Below, piece after piece: positions 43,606-52,510 of a stretch of DNA of 64,000 nt (its first letter is position 1; the number at the start of each line of letters is the position of its first letter). The notes beneath the pieces are model-generated. The model was not told where the DNA came from. It made no database searches and saw nothing but the letters and a program-made list of their open reading frames with translations. The stretch comes from Cysteiniphilum litorale (GTDB lineage Bacteria; Pseudomonadota; Gammaproteobacteria; Francisellales; Francisellaceae), in the NCBI RefSeq assembly GCF_003428165.1, contig NZ_QLIQ01000008.1, forward strand, positions 34,457 through 98,456. The letters run 5' to 3'. The position numbers were made by a program, and so were the translations under genes.

Positions 43606-46374
43606 TTAGTACTCAGTAGGCAGCATCATAACAAATGTTACTTTCTGATCATTTGGATCATCATCTGTTGCCAGATATAAACAAATGTCTTCTTCTGCGG
43701 TGAGATCAACCCAGTTATAAGTGGATTGATACAGAATACGATTATTTCCATCATCAATCGTCAAAACAGAGCGACCTGTTTTTTGAGAGAATGTCACTGA
43801 GTAAAAATAATCATTTTTCTTTTTACGTGCCTCAGACAGGAAAATTGCTGCATCCTGTACCAACCAGAAACAGTTCAAGCTTTCAGCCAAGTCTTTTACT
43901 CCTGGTGTTATTATGGTGTTACCAAATATACGGTAACGTACAATATCACCACGGTGTTGAGAGTGTAGCCTTGCCATAATTTCTTTATTATAGATATTGT
44001 CGCTATGGCTATTTGAAGGAGATAAATCATGCTTTTCTTCATGCTGTGAAGATAGGTGTGAAGTAATCTCTTCTTTACCAAGTAGCTTTCTGGCAATGGC
44101 TGTTTCCATGTTGTCGGCACTTTGATTAAGCGCTTCTAAGCCACAGTTAGGCATCTCACCAGAGGTTGATTGTGTTACCTTAATTTTCTGTGCCATCAAC
44201 TCCAGACATGATTGCTGTGCGGTGTCTTTGTAACAGATAAAAAAGATGTCAACTGGTACAGTTTGACCAATACGCCATGATCGACGCATTGCCTGCATAG
44301 CCGTATAAACATTATATCCAACCTGCATAAATACAATCGTTGGAAAATCAAGTAAATCGAGCCCCGTTTCAACTAACTTGGGGTTAGTAATCAGGACATC
44401 AATTCCTCGATCAACCTTATCGATCACCCAATCTTCACGCTGTTGAGTGCCGACTGATGAGTTGAGGATTTCAGCTTTAATGCCTTCACGCGTTAAAAAT
44501 TCTTTTAAGCGTTGGCGGGTATCTCGCTTATCGGTTAATGTGCTATAGACAAGAACACGTCTGTTTTGTGATTTCTGCTTTACACATAAATCAATCAGAG
44601 CTTGTTCTTTAACAGACGGTTCATCACCTATCAGCGCATCAGCTTCGGCAATGATATTCCCTGTTCTTGGATGGCAGACAGTCATAGGCATAAATGCACT
44701 ATCACTGTATGACATCAATGCGCTTAACACTGTACCAAGAAGCGTTCGATCTCCTTTAGCTAATGCTTGCTCCATCTCACTTTTGAGTTTTGATGAGAGA
44801 CGTGCATAAGTGTCATTTAACTCATCTTCCATATCAAGCATGATGGGATCATGTTCAGTATATGGAACCAGTGCATCTGCATCGATATCTTCCAGTCTGA
44901 CAAAGACAGTGTAAGGCAGAAGATAACGAGCAACACCTTTAACTGAAAAGCCAGGAGCGGGTGTTGCACTAACATTTCTGTTTCTACCACGAGCAGTTTT
45001 GAAATTTTCAGCTTCCTTTTCGCTATAGCTAAATTTCAAGATGCCATAGGTTTCAAGAAAGCTTTGAACAGAACTGCTCAGTGACCCATGATCACTGTAG
45101 CAGTAACCATCATTATTCATCACAGATGGCATTGATCGATGCAACAGGTAAAATAGATCACTTGCATAGCCACCCATTAATGTGCCCGTCAGTAATAATA
45201 CTTTCTGGCACTGAGAGGCAACAACACCCATTGCTTGACCCTGTGCACTTCCTCCGTTCTTATATTCATGGGCTTCGTCACACATTAAAAGCCCAAAATA
45301 GTTGCGAGGAAAGTAGCGTTTGATAAACTCGCTGACCTGAAAATTGACGTTGCTTAAAGCAAATTCATTTTTCATAATTGCCTTTTCAAGCCGTCTAGCT
45401 TCATTGTCATTAAAAACAAATTCACCTTGTTCATCGATCAGGTTAATCATTTGATAAAGATTATCTTCCAGTGAGTTTAACAGCAGGTCTTCGCCAAAAG
45501 AATTCAACAGATTAGTTGCTTTAACTTTGCCAATTGTAGGTAATTGGCAGAGTGCTTTACGCAGTTTATCATAATTTGATTCTTCAGCTTTCTTTTCAAT
45601 GCCGTACTGCCATAGCTTGCTGTTGCAATGATAACAGGTATGCTGTTTTTGTGGTAAATCCCGTATATCATGAAAATAACTGTCACCCTGTTTCACCGGT
45701 TCACCACAATCGCCACAACACAGTACATCAGAATCAAGTGATTCATTTGTACTCTTCTCAACCACAGCCAGCTTACGTCTGGCAAATGCATGTTGCCAAT
45801 TGCCACCCATGCGTAATCGTACACGACCTACGATAAAAAATGCAGGGCGGTGACGACCATAACGCTTAAGGTGTTCACGGATTTTATTTAAAGTACGAAT
45901 GGAGCCAGAACCATTAAGAATAACTACATCAACATCATTAATGGTATTCTCAATTTCTCTCTTCCACTTGTAGACCAGATGCGGTGGACAAAGGATTAAG
46001 GTTCGTTTAAACCCTTGATGATGCATTAAATTTGCAATGCAAATGCCCATCATCGATTTACCTGTACCCATCTCACCATTTAAAATGCCCATCCGTCGAT
46101 TGCCTTCTACAAAAAGTTTCATGAGTGCTTGAACAGCATTCTCTTGAGCTTCAAAAGGTTTGCGCTTTAATTGTGACATTAACTCATGATAATAAGGGTT
46201 ATTATCACTGCTATCTTTATATAATGGAGTCACCTGAGCTTTTACTTGTTCAACCAATGAAGATTTGAACTCATTTAAAAAGCTTGCCAGTGATATTTTT
46301 TGTAGCCCTTGATCGGTTTCATCGTCAGACAAATCAATGGCATTGTCTATATTATCTACACTTAGATTTTCCAT
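43606..46374 (-). CDS. SNF2/SF2-type helicase with zinc insert
   Basis: A 922-aa ATPase. Motif I GILNGEMGTGKSMMG (residues about 97-111), motif II MCDEAHEYKN, motif III LLTGTLMGG, and C-terminal motifs V/VI ITNPKLVETGLDL and QAMRRSWRIGQTVPV. A zinc module (CCGDCG...CYHC, about residues 218-250) interrupts the first lobe. Similar large helicases occur in ICE/plasmid backbones next to DUF6094-like methyltransferases, as here. May remodel or translocate on DNA. Last gene of the operon; preceded by leader L1. Confidence 0.85.
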   Translation of the reverse strand: MENLSVDNIDNAIDLSDDETDQGLQKISLASFLNEFKSSLVEQVKAQVTPLYKDSSDNNPYYHELMSQLKRKPFEAQENAVQALMKLFVEGNRRMGILNGEMGTGKSMMGICIANLMHHQGFKRTLILCPPHLVYKWKREIENTINDVDVVILNGSGSIRTLNKIREHLKRYGRHRPAFFIVGRVRLRMGGNWQHAFARRKLAVVEKSTNESLDSDVLCCGDCGEPVKQGDSYFHDIRDLPQKQHTCYHCNSKLWQYGIEKKAEESNYDKLRKALCQLPTIGKVKATNLLNSFGEDLLLNSLEDNLYQMINLIDEQGEFVFNDNEARRLEKAIMKNEFALSNVNFQVSEFIKRYFPRNYFGLLMCDEAHEYKNGGSAQGQAMGVVASQCQKVLLLTGTLMGGYASDLFYLLHRSMPSVMNNDGYCYSDHGSLSSSVQSFLETYGILKFSYSEKEAENFKTARGRNRNVSATPAPGFSVKGVARYLLPYTVFVRLEDIDADALVPYTEHDPIMLDMEDELNDTYARLSSKLKSEMEQALAKGDRTLLGTVLSALMSYSDSAFMPMTVCHPRTGNIIAEADALIGDEPSVKEQALIDLCVKQKSQNRRVLVYSTLTDKRDTRQRLKEFLTREGIKAEILNSSVGTQQREDWVIDKVDRGIDVLITNPKLVETGLDLLDFPTIVFMQVGYNVYTAMQAMRRSWRIGQTVPVDIFFICYKDTAQQSCLELMAQKIKVTQSTSGEMPNCGLEALNQSADNMETAIARKLLGKEEITSHLSSQHEEKHDLSPSNSHSDNIYNKEIMARLHSQHRGDIVRYRIFGNTIITPGVKDLAESLNCFWLVQDAAIFLSEARKKKNDYFYSVTFSQKTGRSVLTIDDGNNRILYQSTYNWVDLTAEEDICLYLATDDDPNDQKVTFVMMLPTEY

Positions 46375-46380
46375 ATATTT

Positions 46381-46470
46381 ATTCCTCTGGTTTATTTTTT
46401 TATTTTTCTATTTTGAACTTAAACCTAGAGGGAACAATCCCTAAAGGAATTGCTTCCTCTAGGGATTAAA
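46381..46470 (-). promoter_or_regulatory. Leader switch L1 (helicase gene)
   Basis: Minus strand: segment 1 at 46446-46463 pairs perfectly (with G-U) with segment 3 at 46424-46441; segment 1's CCCTAGAGG also pairs locally with CCTTTAGGG. SD AGAGGAAT (46381-46389) resembles segment 1 and could pair with segment 3. One of thirteen same-plan leaders. Confidence 0.6.
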
Positions 46471-46487
46471 AAGATGAAAAACTACCG

Positions 46488-47060
46488 TTATGCCGGGATA
46501 ACTAGCTGCTCTGTTTTTAGCATTTCTACTACAACAGGGTTAAGTGCCAGTATATCCAACGTAATGGTGTAGCTTTTAAGTTTTGTTCTGTTTGAAGATG
46601 AAAACACATGATTTTGCATGATCTTTCCTTCTTCAAACAAATGCGTGATCAGTTGCATCTTCCATTCATCAAGTAATGGCGTAACTGTCATAGCCTTTAT
46701 GCGTTGCCATAACAAGTCATGGGTACTTTCACCCTCACGTACTAAAACATGCGCATTAATTGCACCTTCACTGAAGTGAACATCTCGTTCATACATAAAG
46801 CAATGAATGAAATGTTCAAATGTAGGGTTATTGATTTTCATTTTTTTGCAGTGAAGTCGTTTCCTGTCAGGAAAATCAACATGAAACAAAGTGCTGTGAC
46901 CATAGCAGCGTATGCGTTTAAGATTATTATTTTCAATCGCCGCCAGTATTCGAGCAACAGAGCTTTCACCGCCATAAATGGAAGCAAAGATAAGCTCATG
47001 ATGCTCGTTAATGACTGCGCAATCCATAAAAACCTGTGCGTATTCTTCGATTTCAAACAT
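46488..47060 (-). CDS. Hypothetical backbone protein, 190 aa
   Basis: Starts at the Met at 47060 (GGAG 5 bases before), 10 bases after the methyltransferase stop, so coupled and without a leader of its own. Soluble, His/Phe/Cys-rich middle (HCKKMKINNPTFEHFIHCFMYERD). No family recognised. Confidence 0.6.
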   Translation of the reverse strand: MFEIEEYAQVFMDCAVINEHHELIFASIYGGESSVARILAAIENNNLKRIRCYGHSTLFHVDFPDRKRLHCKKMKINNPTFEHFIHCFMYERDVHFSEGAINAHVLVREGESTHDLLWQRIKAMTVTPLLDEWKMQLITHLFEEGKIMQNHVFSSSNRTKLKSYTITLDILALNPVVVEMLKTEQLVIPA

Positions 47061-47070
47061 AACAGCTCCT

Positions 47071-48114
47071 TTAACTGATTTGATATAACTGACCAAAGTG
47101 CTCACTACCATGGGTAACATCGATGCCAATAATCATCGGTACAAACTTTTCAGTCTGTTGATATTTACTGGTACCTCCATTGACAGTAACAGTTGCTTCA
47201 GGCAGTTTTTTCTTAACGGTCCCCTTAACGACCATGCGCCGGTTTTCAGATTCAACCAGACCTGAAATCATGCCTGATATGATTGCCTGAGCCGTATGCC
47301 AGTCGGAAAGGGGCATTAAAGGATTAGGATAAGTGTTTTCAATTTCAGTAAAATCGCGCTTAAAACTATCCCACAGTGTGGAGACACCTCTAGCGTTGAT
47401 TACATCACTGACACTTCCAACAGTTAAGTTTGTACTGTTCAGAATGAACGGTTTATTAATCGAAGGGATGCTATAAAGATCTGGAGGTGATTGATAGTAA
47501 TGATTATCTTCAATTGCCTTGACCATTTCTCTTGCACGCTCATTGATGTTATTAGCTTGTGACATTTTAATTTTTCGGCCAATAATAATCACCTGTTTGA
47601 ATGCCTGTTCTGGCGAAAGACCGTAACTAACATCATCACAATGCGAGCAAAGATATTGTGCTAGCTTATAATCTAATGCCTGAACAGGTATGACGAGCAC
47701 TAATAATCCATCAAGCATTAACGAATGAATATACTTTTTAATAAAAGCATATTCCAAACGCTCACTGATAGACGATTGCCCATACGGTGGATTCAAAAAA
47801 AGCACGGATGCATTGGCACGGGAGTATTTCACCTGGTTTAATGCATCTGCATAAATACAATGATCAATAACAGCTTGTGACTTTTGGAATCGCTCGCCAT
47901 CTAACTCAACGCCAAAGGTCTTACCATAATGGCAAAGTTCGCGTTTGAGCTTTTGTAAAGCAATCCCTTCACCACAGCATGGATCAAAAATCACTGTATT
48001 TGGATCATCATTGTGCTCAATAGCGCCTATAATCGTGTTGAGCGTATATCCATCAGTAGGATAGTAGCCCATCTTTTCAAAGTTATGAGAAATAGCCGGA
48101 TGAATAAGACTCAT
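47071..48114 (-). CDS. DUF6094-like N6-adenine DNA methyltransferase
   Basis: A 347-aa protein. SAM-binding motif FDPCCGEGIALQKL (residues about 43-56) and catalytic NPPY (VLFLNPPYGQ) mark a gamma-type N6 methyltransferase; layout resembles DUF6094 proteins of integrative elements. The start overlaps the DUF3275 gene by 4 bases. Could protect the element from restriction or mark its DNA. Confidence 0.8.
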   Translation of the reverse strand: MSLIHPAISHNFEKMGYYPTDGYTLNTIIGAIEHNDDPNTVIFDPCCGEGIALQKLKRELCHYGKTFGVELDGERFQKSQAVIDHCIYADALNQVKYSRANASVLFLNPPYGQSSISERLEYAFIKKYIHSLMLDGLLVLVIPVQALDYKLAQYLCSHCDDVSYGLSPEQAFKQVIIIGRKIKMSQANNINERAREMVKAIEDNHYYQSPPDLYSIPSINKPFILNSTNLTVGSVSDVINARGVSTLWDSFKRDFTEIENTYPNPLMPLSDWHTAQAIISGMISGLVESENRRMVVKGTVKKKLPEATVTVNGGTSKYQQTEKFVPMIIGIDVTHGSEHFGQLYQIS

Positions 48115-48794
48115 GCGTTATCTCCCTTATTATTAAGGTGCCATTCTTGGGTTCCAATTTGAAACTGTGCACCTTTTGACTTTAAAAAATCGATGATTTC
48201 ACGTTGTTTTTCACGATTCAGTGAGGCATCTATTTTGTAAGGGCTACTCAAGTGCTGATAAGGCTTCCCAAAAAGTGTTAATTCTTGAGGAGTCACATCA
48301 TCAGCAGGATCATCCCTTAACTGCTCATTTGATAAAGATTCTTCAGCAGTATCATAATTACTACTATCATTAGATTGAAGCGTAGTAAGTTGATCTGTTG
48401 ATTCCTCATTTAAGCTCTGCAATGAAGGCTTCTCAGTCACGGTGATTGACTTAGGTGCATCCCCATTATCATGTGCCTTGTTTGCTGGTTGCTTATCGTT
48501 TATCACTGTCTGGTTATCTAATTTACTTTCTTTAGCTGATGATGAGGCTGATTTCTCAGCTCTATCATTAGAGTCAAACTTTTTAAGATAAACAGCGGTG
48601 ATTTTAGCTTCCATGATTGGAATCTGAATAACTGATTGGTAGCCATCAACACTGACTGGTTTTTCAATTTGTGATGGTTTGATATTCTCAACGTCAAAAA
48701 CACCAGTAATTTCCTGATCACCTTTGCGTGATACAAAAAATTGTCCGATTTCAGTCGTTAATATATTGCTTTTAAGTGTACCTTTTAATAACAT
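48111..48794 (-). CDS. DUF3275-family ICE backbone protein
   Basis: A 227-aa protein. N-terminal GTLKSN...TEIGQFFVSR...GVFDVENI...EAKITAVYL and C-terminal LFG...YKIDASLNREKQREIIDFLKSKGAQFQIGTQEWHL follow the DUF3275 (PFGI-1-type island) plan, with a low-complexity Ser/Asp/Gln linker between (about 85-165). Role unknown. Preceded by leader L2. Confidence 0.7.
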   Translation of the reverse strand: MLLKGTLKSNILTTEIGQFFVSRKGDQEITGVFDVENIKPSQIEKPVSVDGYQSVIQIPIMEAKITAVYLKKFDSNDRAEKSASSSAKESKLDNQTVINDKQPANKAHDNGDAPKSITVTEKPSLQSLNEESTDQLTTLQSNDSSNYDTAEESLSNEQLRDDPADDVTPQELTLFGKPYQHLSSPYKIDASLNREKQREIIDFLKSKGAQFQIGTQEWHLNNKGDNA

Positions 48795-48883
48795 AGTTTT
48801 TATCCTTTTGGGTTAGTTATTCAATTAACCTAAATCAGATAAAATACTCCCCTGATCCGGGAGTATTTCATCCCGAATCAGGC
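48795..48883 (-). promoter_or_regulatory. Leader switch L2 (DUF3275 gene)
   Basis: Segment 1 (48859-48874, minus GGGATGAAATACTCCC) can pair for about 13 bases with segment 3 (48835-48852, minus GGGGAGTATTTTATCTGA), or locally. Segment 3 also pairs with the SD region AAAAGGATAAAAACT (48801-48809 onward). Confidence 0.65.
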
Positions 48884-48900
48884 TTTGCTATTCATGCGGT

Positions 48901-49440
48901 TTACATGATTTTTAATGATGACTTCATATAGTTGTGTTTTTCAGGGTTGTTTATTCCTTTTTCAACGGGATTAAACATCATATAGCTCTGAATATCAGTG
49001 CTGTAACAGTAGCAAAAAGCTACCCCTTGTGATGCCAGTCCATTTAAGAAAACAAGACCATCACCATTAAACAACTGACTAAATTGATTAAATTTAGTAT
49101 GAAGCTCATCAGGTGTTAGCGCTACTTTGTAGATGATGTGATAAGTGCGTTGATAATTTGTTAGGGACCTAACATTAATTCTCACGTAAATTAACGGCTC
49201 ATCTTCAAATTCAACAGAATCTTCAATAAACTCAAGATATTCACGATCACCAACACTATACTCTTCGACAAGCAATGCTCTGCCATTATCTCTGAGATGT
49301 TCAATGAAATCTTTTTGATTACTCTCAGGGTGTTGAGTGAGATAATTGGTGAACTCATCATTATAAAAAACCTCACCATTTGGGATATCATACTCAACAC
49401 GTTCATACTCTTTGTAGGCAACATCGAATTTAACAATCAT
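48901..49440 (-). CDS. Hypothetical backbone protein, 179 aa
   Basis: Acidic soluble protein, no family recognised. Start follows AAGGAG and leader L3. Two short beta-rich blocks (LIYVRINVRSL, YHIIYKVAL). Confidence 0.55.
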   Translation of the reverse strand: MIVKFDVAYKEYERVEYDIPNGEVFYNDEFTNYLTQHPESNQKDFIEHLRDNGRALLVEEYSVGDREYLEFIEDSVEFEDEPLIYVRINVRSLTNYQRTYHIIYKVALTPDELHTKFNQFSQLFNGDGLVFLNGLASQGVAFCYCYSTDIQSYMMFNPVEKGINNPEKHNYMKSSLKIM

Positions 49441-49512
49441 TTTATTTATTGCTCCTTTTGTTATGTGATATCAAGAGCAATATTCCATCAGGAGCATTGC
49501 CCCTGATGGGTG
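49441..49512 (-). promoter_or_regulatory. Leader switch L3
   Basis: Segment 1 (49491-49510, minus CCCATCAGGGGCAATGCTCC) forms a local CCATCAGG/CCTGATGG hairpin or pairs with segment 3 (49471-49482, minus TATTGCTCTTGA). Segment 3's TATTGCTC pairs exactly with GAGCAATA of the SD (49441-49459). Confidence 0.75.
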
Positions 49513-49517
49513 GTTGA

Positions 49518-49691
49518 TTAAAAGTGTTCTAAACTCAATTTATCGTCAATAGCATCCTCAATTAAACACAACTTGTTTAAAAGGTCATGCTTATGTTTAG
49601 GATTATTTGACTTGATAAACTCAGCCTCTATTTTCTGATACTCTTCTTCTAAATCATCAATGGAAAAATAATCTTCATAGTGATTTTTCAT
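49518..49691 (-). CDS. Small acidic protein, 57 aa
   Basis: ATG at 49691, TAA at 49518; strong AGGAG before it and an ATGA overlap with the upstream gene. Sequence begins MKNHYEDYFSIDDLEEEYQK, highly charged, two-helix-like. The stop lies about 8 bases before leader L3. No family recognised. Confidence 0.6.
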   Translation of the reverse strand: MKNHYEDYFSIDDLEEEYQKIEAEFIKSNNPKHKHDLLNKLCLIEDAIDDKLSLEHF

Positions 49692-50122
49692 TCTGTTCTC
49701 CTTGAGTTTGAATTGAGTAGATTGGCTTTGTTACGCTTTATTCTTTCATAATGTGCCATAATTTTTTCTTGATCTTTCATATCAAAAGAATGGATCATGC
49801 TGGCGCAGTTTAATAAAACGGTAGAGCGTCCATTATCAGAAGCGTATCGACTTATTTTGTTTTTGCTTTTACGCATGAATCGCTTCATGTGTAAACGGCT
49901 AAATGCAAACATATACATCGTGGCTTTAAAGTTTCCATAGCGATATCTGTAATAGAGTATGTTTACATAACCACATATTTTAATCGTTTGGTTTATAGAT
50001 GCTTTCAAGAAGGATAAAATAATCCATAGCAAAAAAACGACTATAAAAACGATAACTAGAAAAATTAAAATCAATCCTGAGATCGAAATAATATTCTGAG
50101 CCATACTACTGGTGATTAACAT
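49688..50122 (-). CDS. Membrane protein, 144 aa
   Basis: Starts at the Met at 50122 (AGGAG 7 bases before), 13 bases after the upstream stop. One long hydrophobic segment (ISGLILIFLVIVFIVVFLLWIILSFL), then a basic cytosolic tail. No leader: close coupling instead. Function unknown. Confidence 0.55.
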   Translation of the reverse strand: MLITSSMAQNIISISGLILIFLVIVFIVVFLLWIILSFLKASINQTIKICGYVNILYYRYRYGNFKATMYMFAFSRLHMKRFMRKSKNKISRYASDNGRSTVLLNCASMIHSFDMKDQEKIMAHYERIKRNKANLLNSNSRRTE

Positions 50123-50135
50123 GATACAACTCCTG

Positions 50136-50627
50136 TTAACTATGCATATCAATGAACACAATATAGCTTGATGCTGGATTGCCATCACATCGAAAATCGG
50201 TGATACCAAATTCATCATACTGATATTCAAAGAAGCTTTGCATGCTCTTTATCTCATAAGGTTTATGTTTAAATTTAAAAGCCTCATGCATATGTCGAGC
50301 ATATTTTTCAAGCTTGTAATAGCCCAATTCAGTCAGCTGAGTGTCATCTGATTTGAATTGTCGTATTGTACTCAAGTGAGGTACGGATTGTATTTCTGAA
50401 TTAATGGCTGCTTCAATTGATTTAATGGAGTTATATGTTGACTCTACTATATTATTAAAGTGGCTGTCGTCATCAGCAAAAAAGACACTCTGGTCATGAA
50501 CAGACATAGCTGCAAAGACTGAACGCCAATTATTTTCATTGCCCCAGTCCATAATCTCAGATTCAATTGAACAAATGGCATCTTCATGGCTATCAGCGTT
50601 TGTAACGATAAAATGTAAATTATGCAT
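50136..50627 (-). CDS. Hypothetical backbone protein, 163 aa
   Basis: Soluble, His/Asp/Glu-rich, no family recognised. Start follows GAGAGAGGAAT and leader L4. Confidence 0.55.
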   Translation of the reverse strand: MHNLHFIVTNADSHEDAICSIESEIMDWGNENNWRSVFAAMSVHDQSVFFADDDSHFNNIVESTYNSIKSIEAAINSEIQSVPHLSTIRQFKSDDTQLTELGYYKLEKYARHMHEAFKFKHKPYEIKSMQSFFEYQYDEFGITDFRCDGNPASSYIVFIDMHS

Positions 50628-50692
50628 GATATTCCTCTCTCGTTAGTTATTAGCAGAGAGGATACCCAGGGAGTATACTCCCTGCTGGGTTT
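50628..50692 (-). promoter_or_regulatory. Leader switch L4
   Basis: Segment 1 (50673-50690, minus ACCCAGCAGGGAGTATAC) folds on GTATAC... TCCCTGGGT or pairs with segment 3 (50653-50666, minus GGTATCCTCTCTGC). Segment 3's TCCTCTCT pairs with AGAGAGGA of the SD. Confidence 0.7.
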
Positions 50693-50698
50693 GTTAAT

Positions 50699-51427
50699 TT
50701 AGTTGTAAGTTATGCCATGAATTTGATCCTGACGATTGACAGCATTATTTATCTGCAACTTATCAGCATCAGATCGCCCAGCACTTAAACCAGATTGATC
50801 ATAACGCGCCTGACTTCTGTGGTTTTTGATTCGAACATTATTTTCTTTGCAGAAAAATGCCCGAGCCTCAGAAATTCTAGATTGATGATCAACGCAGATC
50901 ATCTGATTATGACTATTGGTATCCGTAAAGAATTGATTACGTGACGCCTGCATACGTTGAAAAAGATTATTGATAAACCCCATGCGATAAGATTTTACTA
51001 GCGTGGTTGCATTTCTTATCTTATTTTTTGGAAGTGAACTTTTATATTTTTCAACGCTTTTTTCAAGCTCACGTGATAGAAACACAGTCAGATAGATAGC
51101 GTTTTCAACATCGCGCTGCCTACCTGCAATCTGTATTTTTGCCTTAGTGCCAAGCTCAGAACGACCATTGCTAGAAACAACTAGGCAGCCAGAGAGATTA
51201 CACATAGTAGCATATAGTGAGTTATACCATGCCGGTATTCTCATGTAGTTAGTTTCAATTGTTTTACTAATCATTTTCTGACCATAAACTTCTTCTTTGG
51301 TCAAATTATGTTTATTCATGAGTGACATTGCCTGTTTAAGTGCAATGTTAGCTTCATTTTCATTATCAGACATTGATAGCTCAAGTAATTTCTTGATCTT
51401 ATCTTTATGTTTATCATTGTATTGCAT
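50699..51427 (-). CDS. DUF2786-like protein
   Basis: 242 aa from the Met at 51427 (AAGGAA before it). N-terminal KDKIKKLLELSMSDNENEANIALKQAMSLMNKHNLTKEEV is the DUF2786 pattern found in phage and ICE proteins, followed by a basic C-terminal part. Role unknown. It follows the Api92-like gene by 47 bases and is the one uncoupled gene in the operon without a clear leader. Confidence 0.7.
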   Translation of the reverse strand: MQYNDKHKDKIKKLLELSMSDNENEANIALKQAMSLMNKHNLTKEEVYGQKMISKTIETNYMRIPAWYNSLYATMCNLSGCLVVSSNGRSELGTKAKIQIAGRQRDVENAIYLTVFLSRELEKSVEKYKSSLPKNKIRNATTLVKSYRMGFINNLFQRMQASRNQFFTDTNSHNQMICVDHQSRISEARAFFCKENNVRIKNHRSQARYDQSGLSAGRSDADKLQINNAVNRQDQIHGITYN

Positions 51428-51474
51428 TTTATTTTCCTTAAAGCATTTATAAATAACCAATTTAGCACAACTAA

Positions 51475-51972
51475 CTAAGCAAGCTTATTCAGTATGTCTG
51501 GTGCTACTTCATAATCTTCTGCGATGTTTTGAGCATTATAACCAAAAACATCTACTAGAAGCCTGAAATATTCCAGTGTGTTAGGCTCAATGGATATATC
51601 ATGAACGATGTTGTCCTGATAAAAATAAATGCCCGCAATGCCCATTCCATCCTCAAAGTAATAAAGTTTAAAATTGATTGTAGGATAAGCGTTGATTAAG
51701 GTTTTAATAAATGCAACAGGTGGTGTCCATGAAGTATCAAAACCAATAGATACATCATTGTCTGATGCTCGATTGATGTCTAAATCTGCTAAATGGACAT
51801 TCCATTTAGTTCCCCAGTTTTCTCTCGTCCATTCCTGATTATTTACAATATCATTCGGAAGAGGGCACAAAAAATCAAACAGGCAGTTATGCTTATGTAT
51901 CTCACACAACAGGCTATCGAGTGATTTTTTATCGGCATTGAGGATGAGTTTATTGTTACACCAGTTTGGCAT
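51475..51972 (-). CDS. Api92-like/YubB ferredoxin-fold protein
   Basis: 165 aa, starting MPNWCNNKLIL at 51972 (AAGGAG before). The MxNWCxN start, FDFLCPLPND and the WGTKWN/FDTSWTPPVAFI blocks are those of the Api92-like DUF1281 family common on plasmids and ICEs. Function unknown. Preceded by leader L5. Confidence 0.85.
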   Translation of the reverse strand: MPNWCNNKLILNADKKSLDSLLCEIHKHNCLFDFLCPLPNDIVNNQEWTRENWGTKWNVHLADLDINRASDNDVSIGFDTSWTPPVAFIKTLINAYPTINFKLYYFEDGMGIAGIYFYQDNIVHDISIEPNTLEYFRLLVDVFGYNAQNIAEDYEVAPDILNKLA

Positions 51973-52034
51973 GACTTGTCTCCTTGAATTTAAAGGGGCA
52001 AGCCAACCCAAAGGAGACTTGCCCCTTTGGGTTT
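51973..52034 (-). promoter_or_regulatory. Leader switch L5
   Basis: Segment 1 (52013-52031, minus CCCAAAGGGGCAAGTCTCC) pairs with itself locally or perfectly with segment 3 (51990-52004, minus GGCTTGCCCCTTTAA). SD AAGGAGACAAGTC (51970-51985) repeats segment 1 and can also pair with segment 3. Confidence 0.75.
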
Positions 52035-52041
52035 GATATAG

Positions 52042-52077
52042 AAGCCATGGCTGCGGCTTACGCAGTGTCCATGGCTT
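52042..52077. repeat. Strong hairpin after small backbone gene
   Basis: AAGCCATGG-CTGCG / CGCAG-CCATGGCTT with a 5-base loop and a 3-base bulge, right after the stop at 52095. T-rich sequence follows only on the plus strand. Possible attenuator or processing site in the operon. Confidence 0.5.
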
Positions 52078-52094
52078 TTGTTTTGAATAAAATA

Positions 52095-52427
52095 TTAATG
52101 GAAAAATTGAAGATAACCGATGATTGCAATACCCACTGTAATAATGGTACCAACAATCCAGCGCTTATGAGACCGCATTTCTTTAATCTCATCATCAAAA
52201 CGTTTTTCTGAAATTTCCATACGTTTATCAAATTCACGTCTCATTTCAGTAATCGTATCTTTTGCAACACTGTTTAACATTTCTATTATCTCCTGTTCTG
52301 TACATAACTGATCATGTTCTGTATTTGAAAGTATCTTCACAAGCGTCTCCGCCTGTTTACGTTCAAAATCACTTTCAATTAATGCATCTACGATTTCCAG
52401 TTTAGCATAATTTAACTTTACAGTCAT
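52095..52427 (-). CDS. Coiled-coil tail-anchored protein (DUF1640-like)
   Basis: 110 aa from 52427 (AAAGGAG before). A long helical region (TITEMRREFDKRMEISEKRFDDEIKEMRSH) and one C-terminal membrane helix (WIVGTIITVGIAIIGYLQFF). Likely a cytosolic coiled-coil held at the membrane. Preceded by leader L6. Confidence 0.65.
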   Translation of the reverse strand: MTVKLNYAKLEIVDALIESDFERKQAETLVKILSNTEHDQLCTEQEIIEMLNSVAKDTITEMRREFDKRMEISEKRFDDEIKEMRSHKRWIVGTIITVGIAIIGYLQFFH

Positions 52428-52498
52428 TAGTGCTCCTTTATTTACGTTAATGAAAACAAGGAGCAAACCCATACAGGAATTACTCCCTGTATGGGTGA
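52428..52498 (-). promoter_or_regulatory. Leader switch L6
   Basis: Segment 1 (52476-52496, minus begins ACCCATACAGGGAGTAATT) makes CCCATACAGG/CCTGTATGGG locally or pairs with segment 3 (52457-52468, minus GTTTGCTCCTTG). GCTCCTT pairs with AAGGAGC of the SD. Confidence 0.75.
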
Positions 52499-52510
52499 TT
52501 AAGTAAAAGG

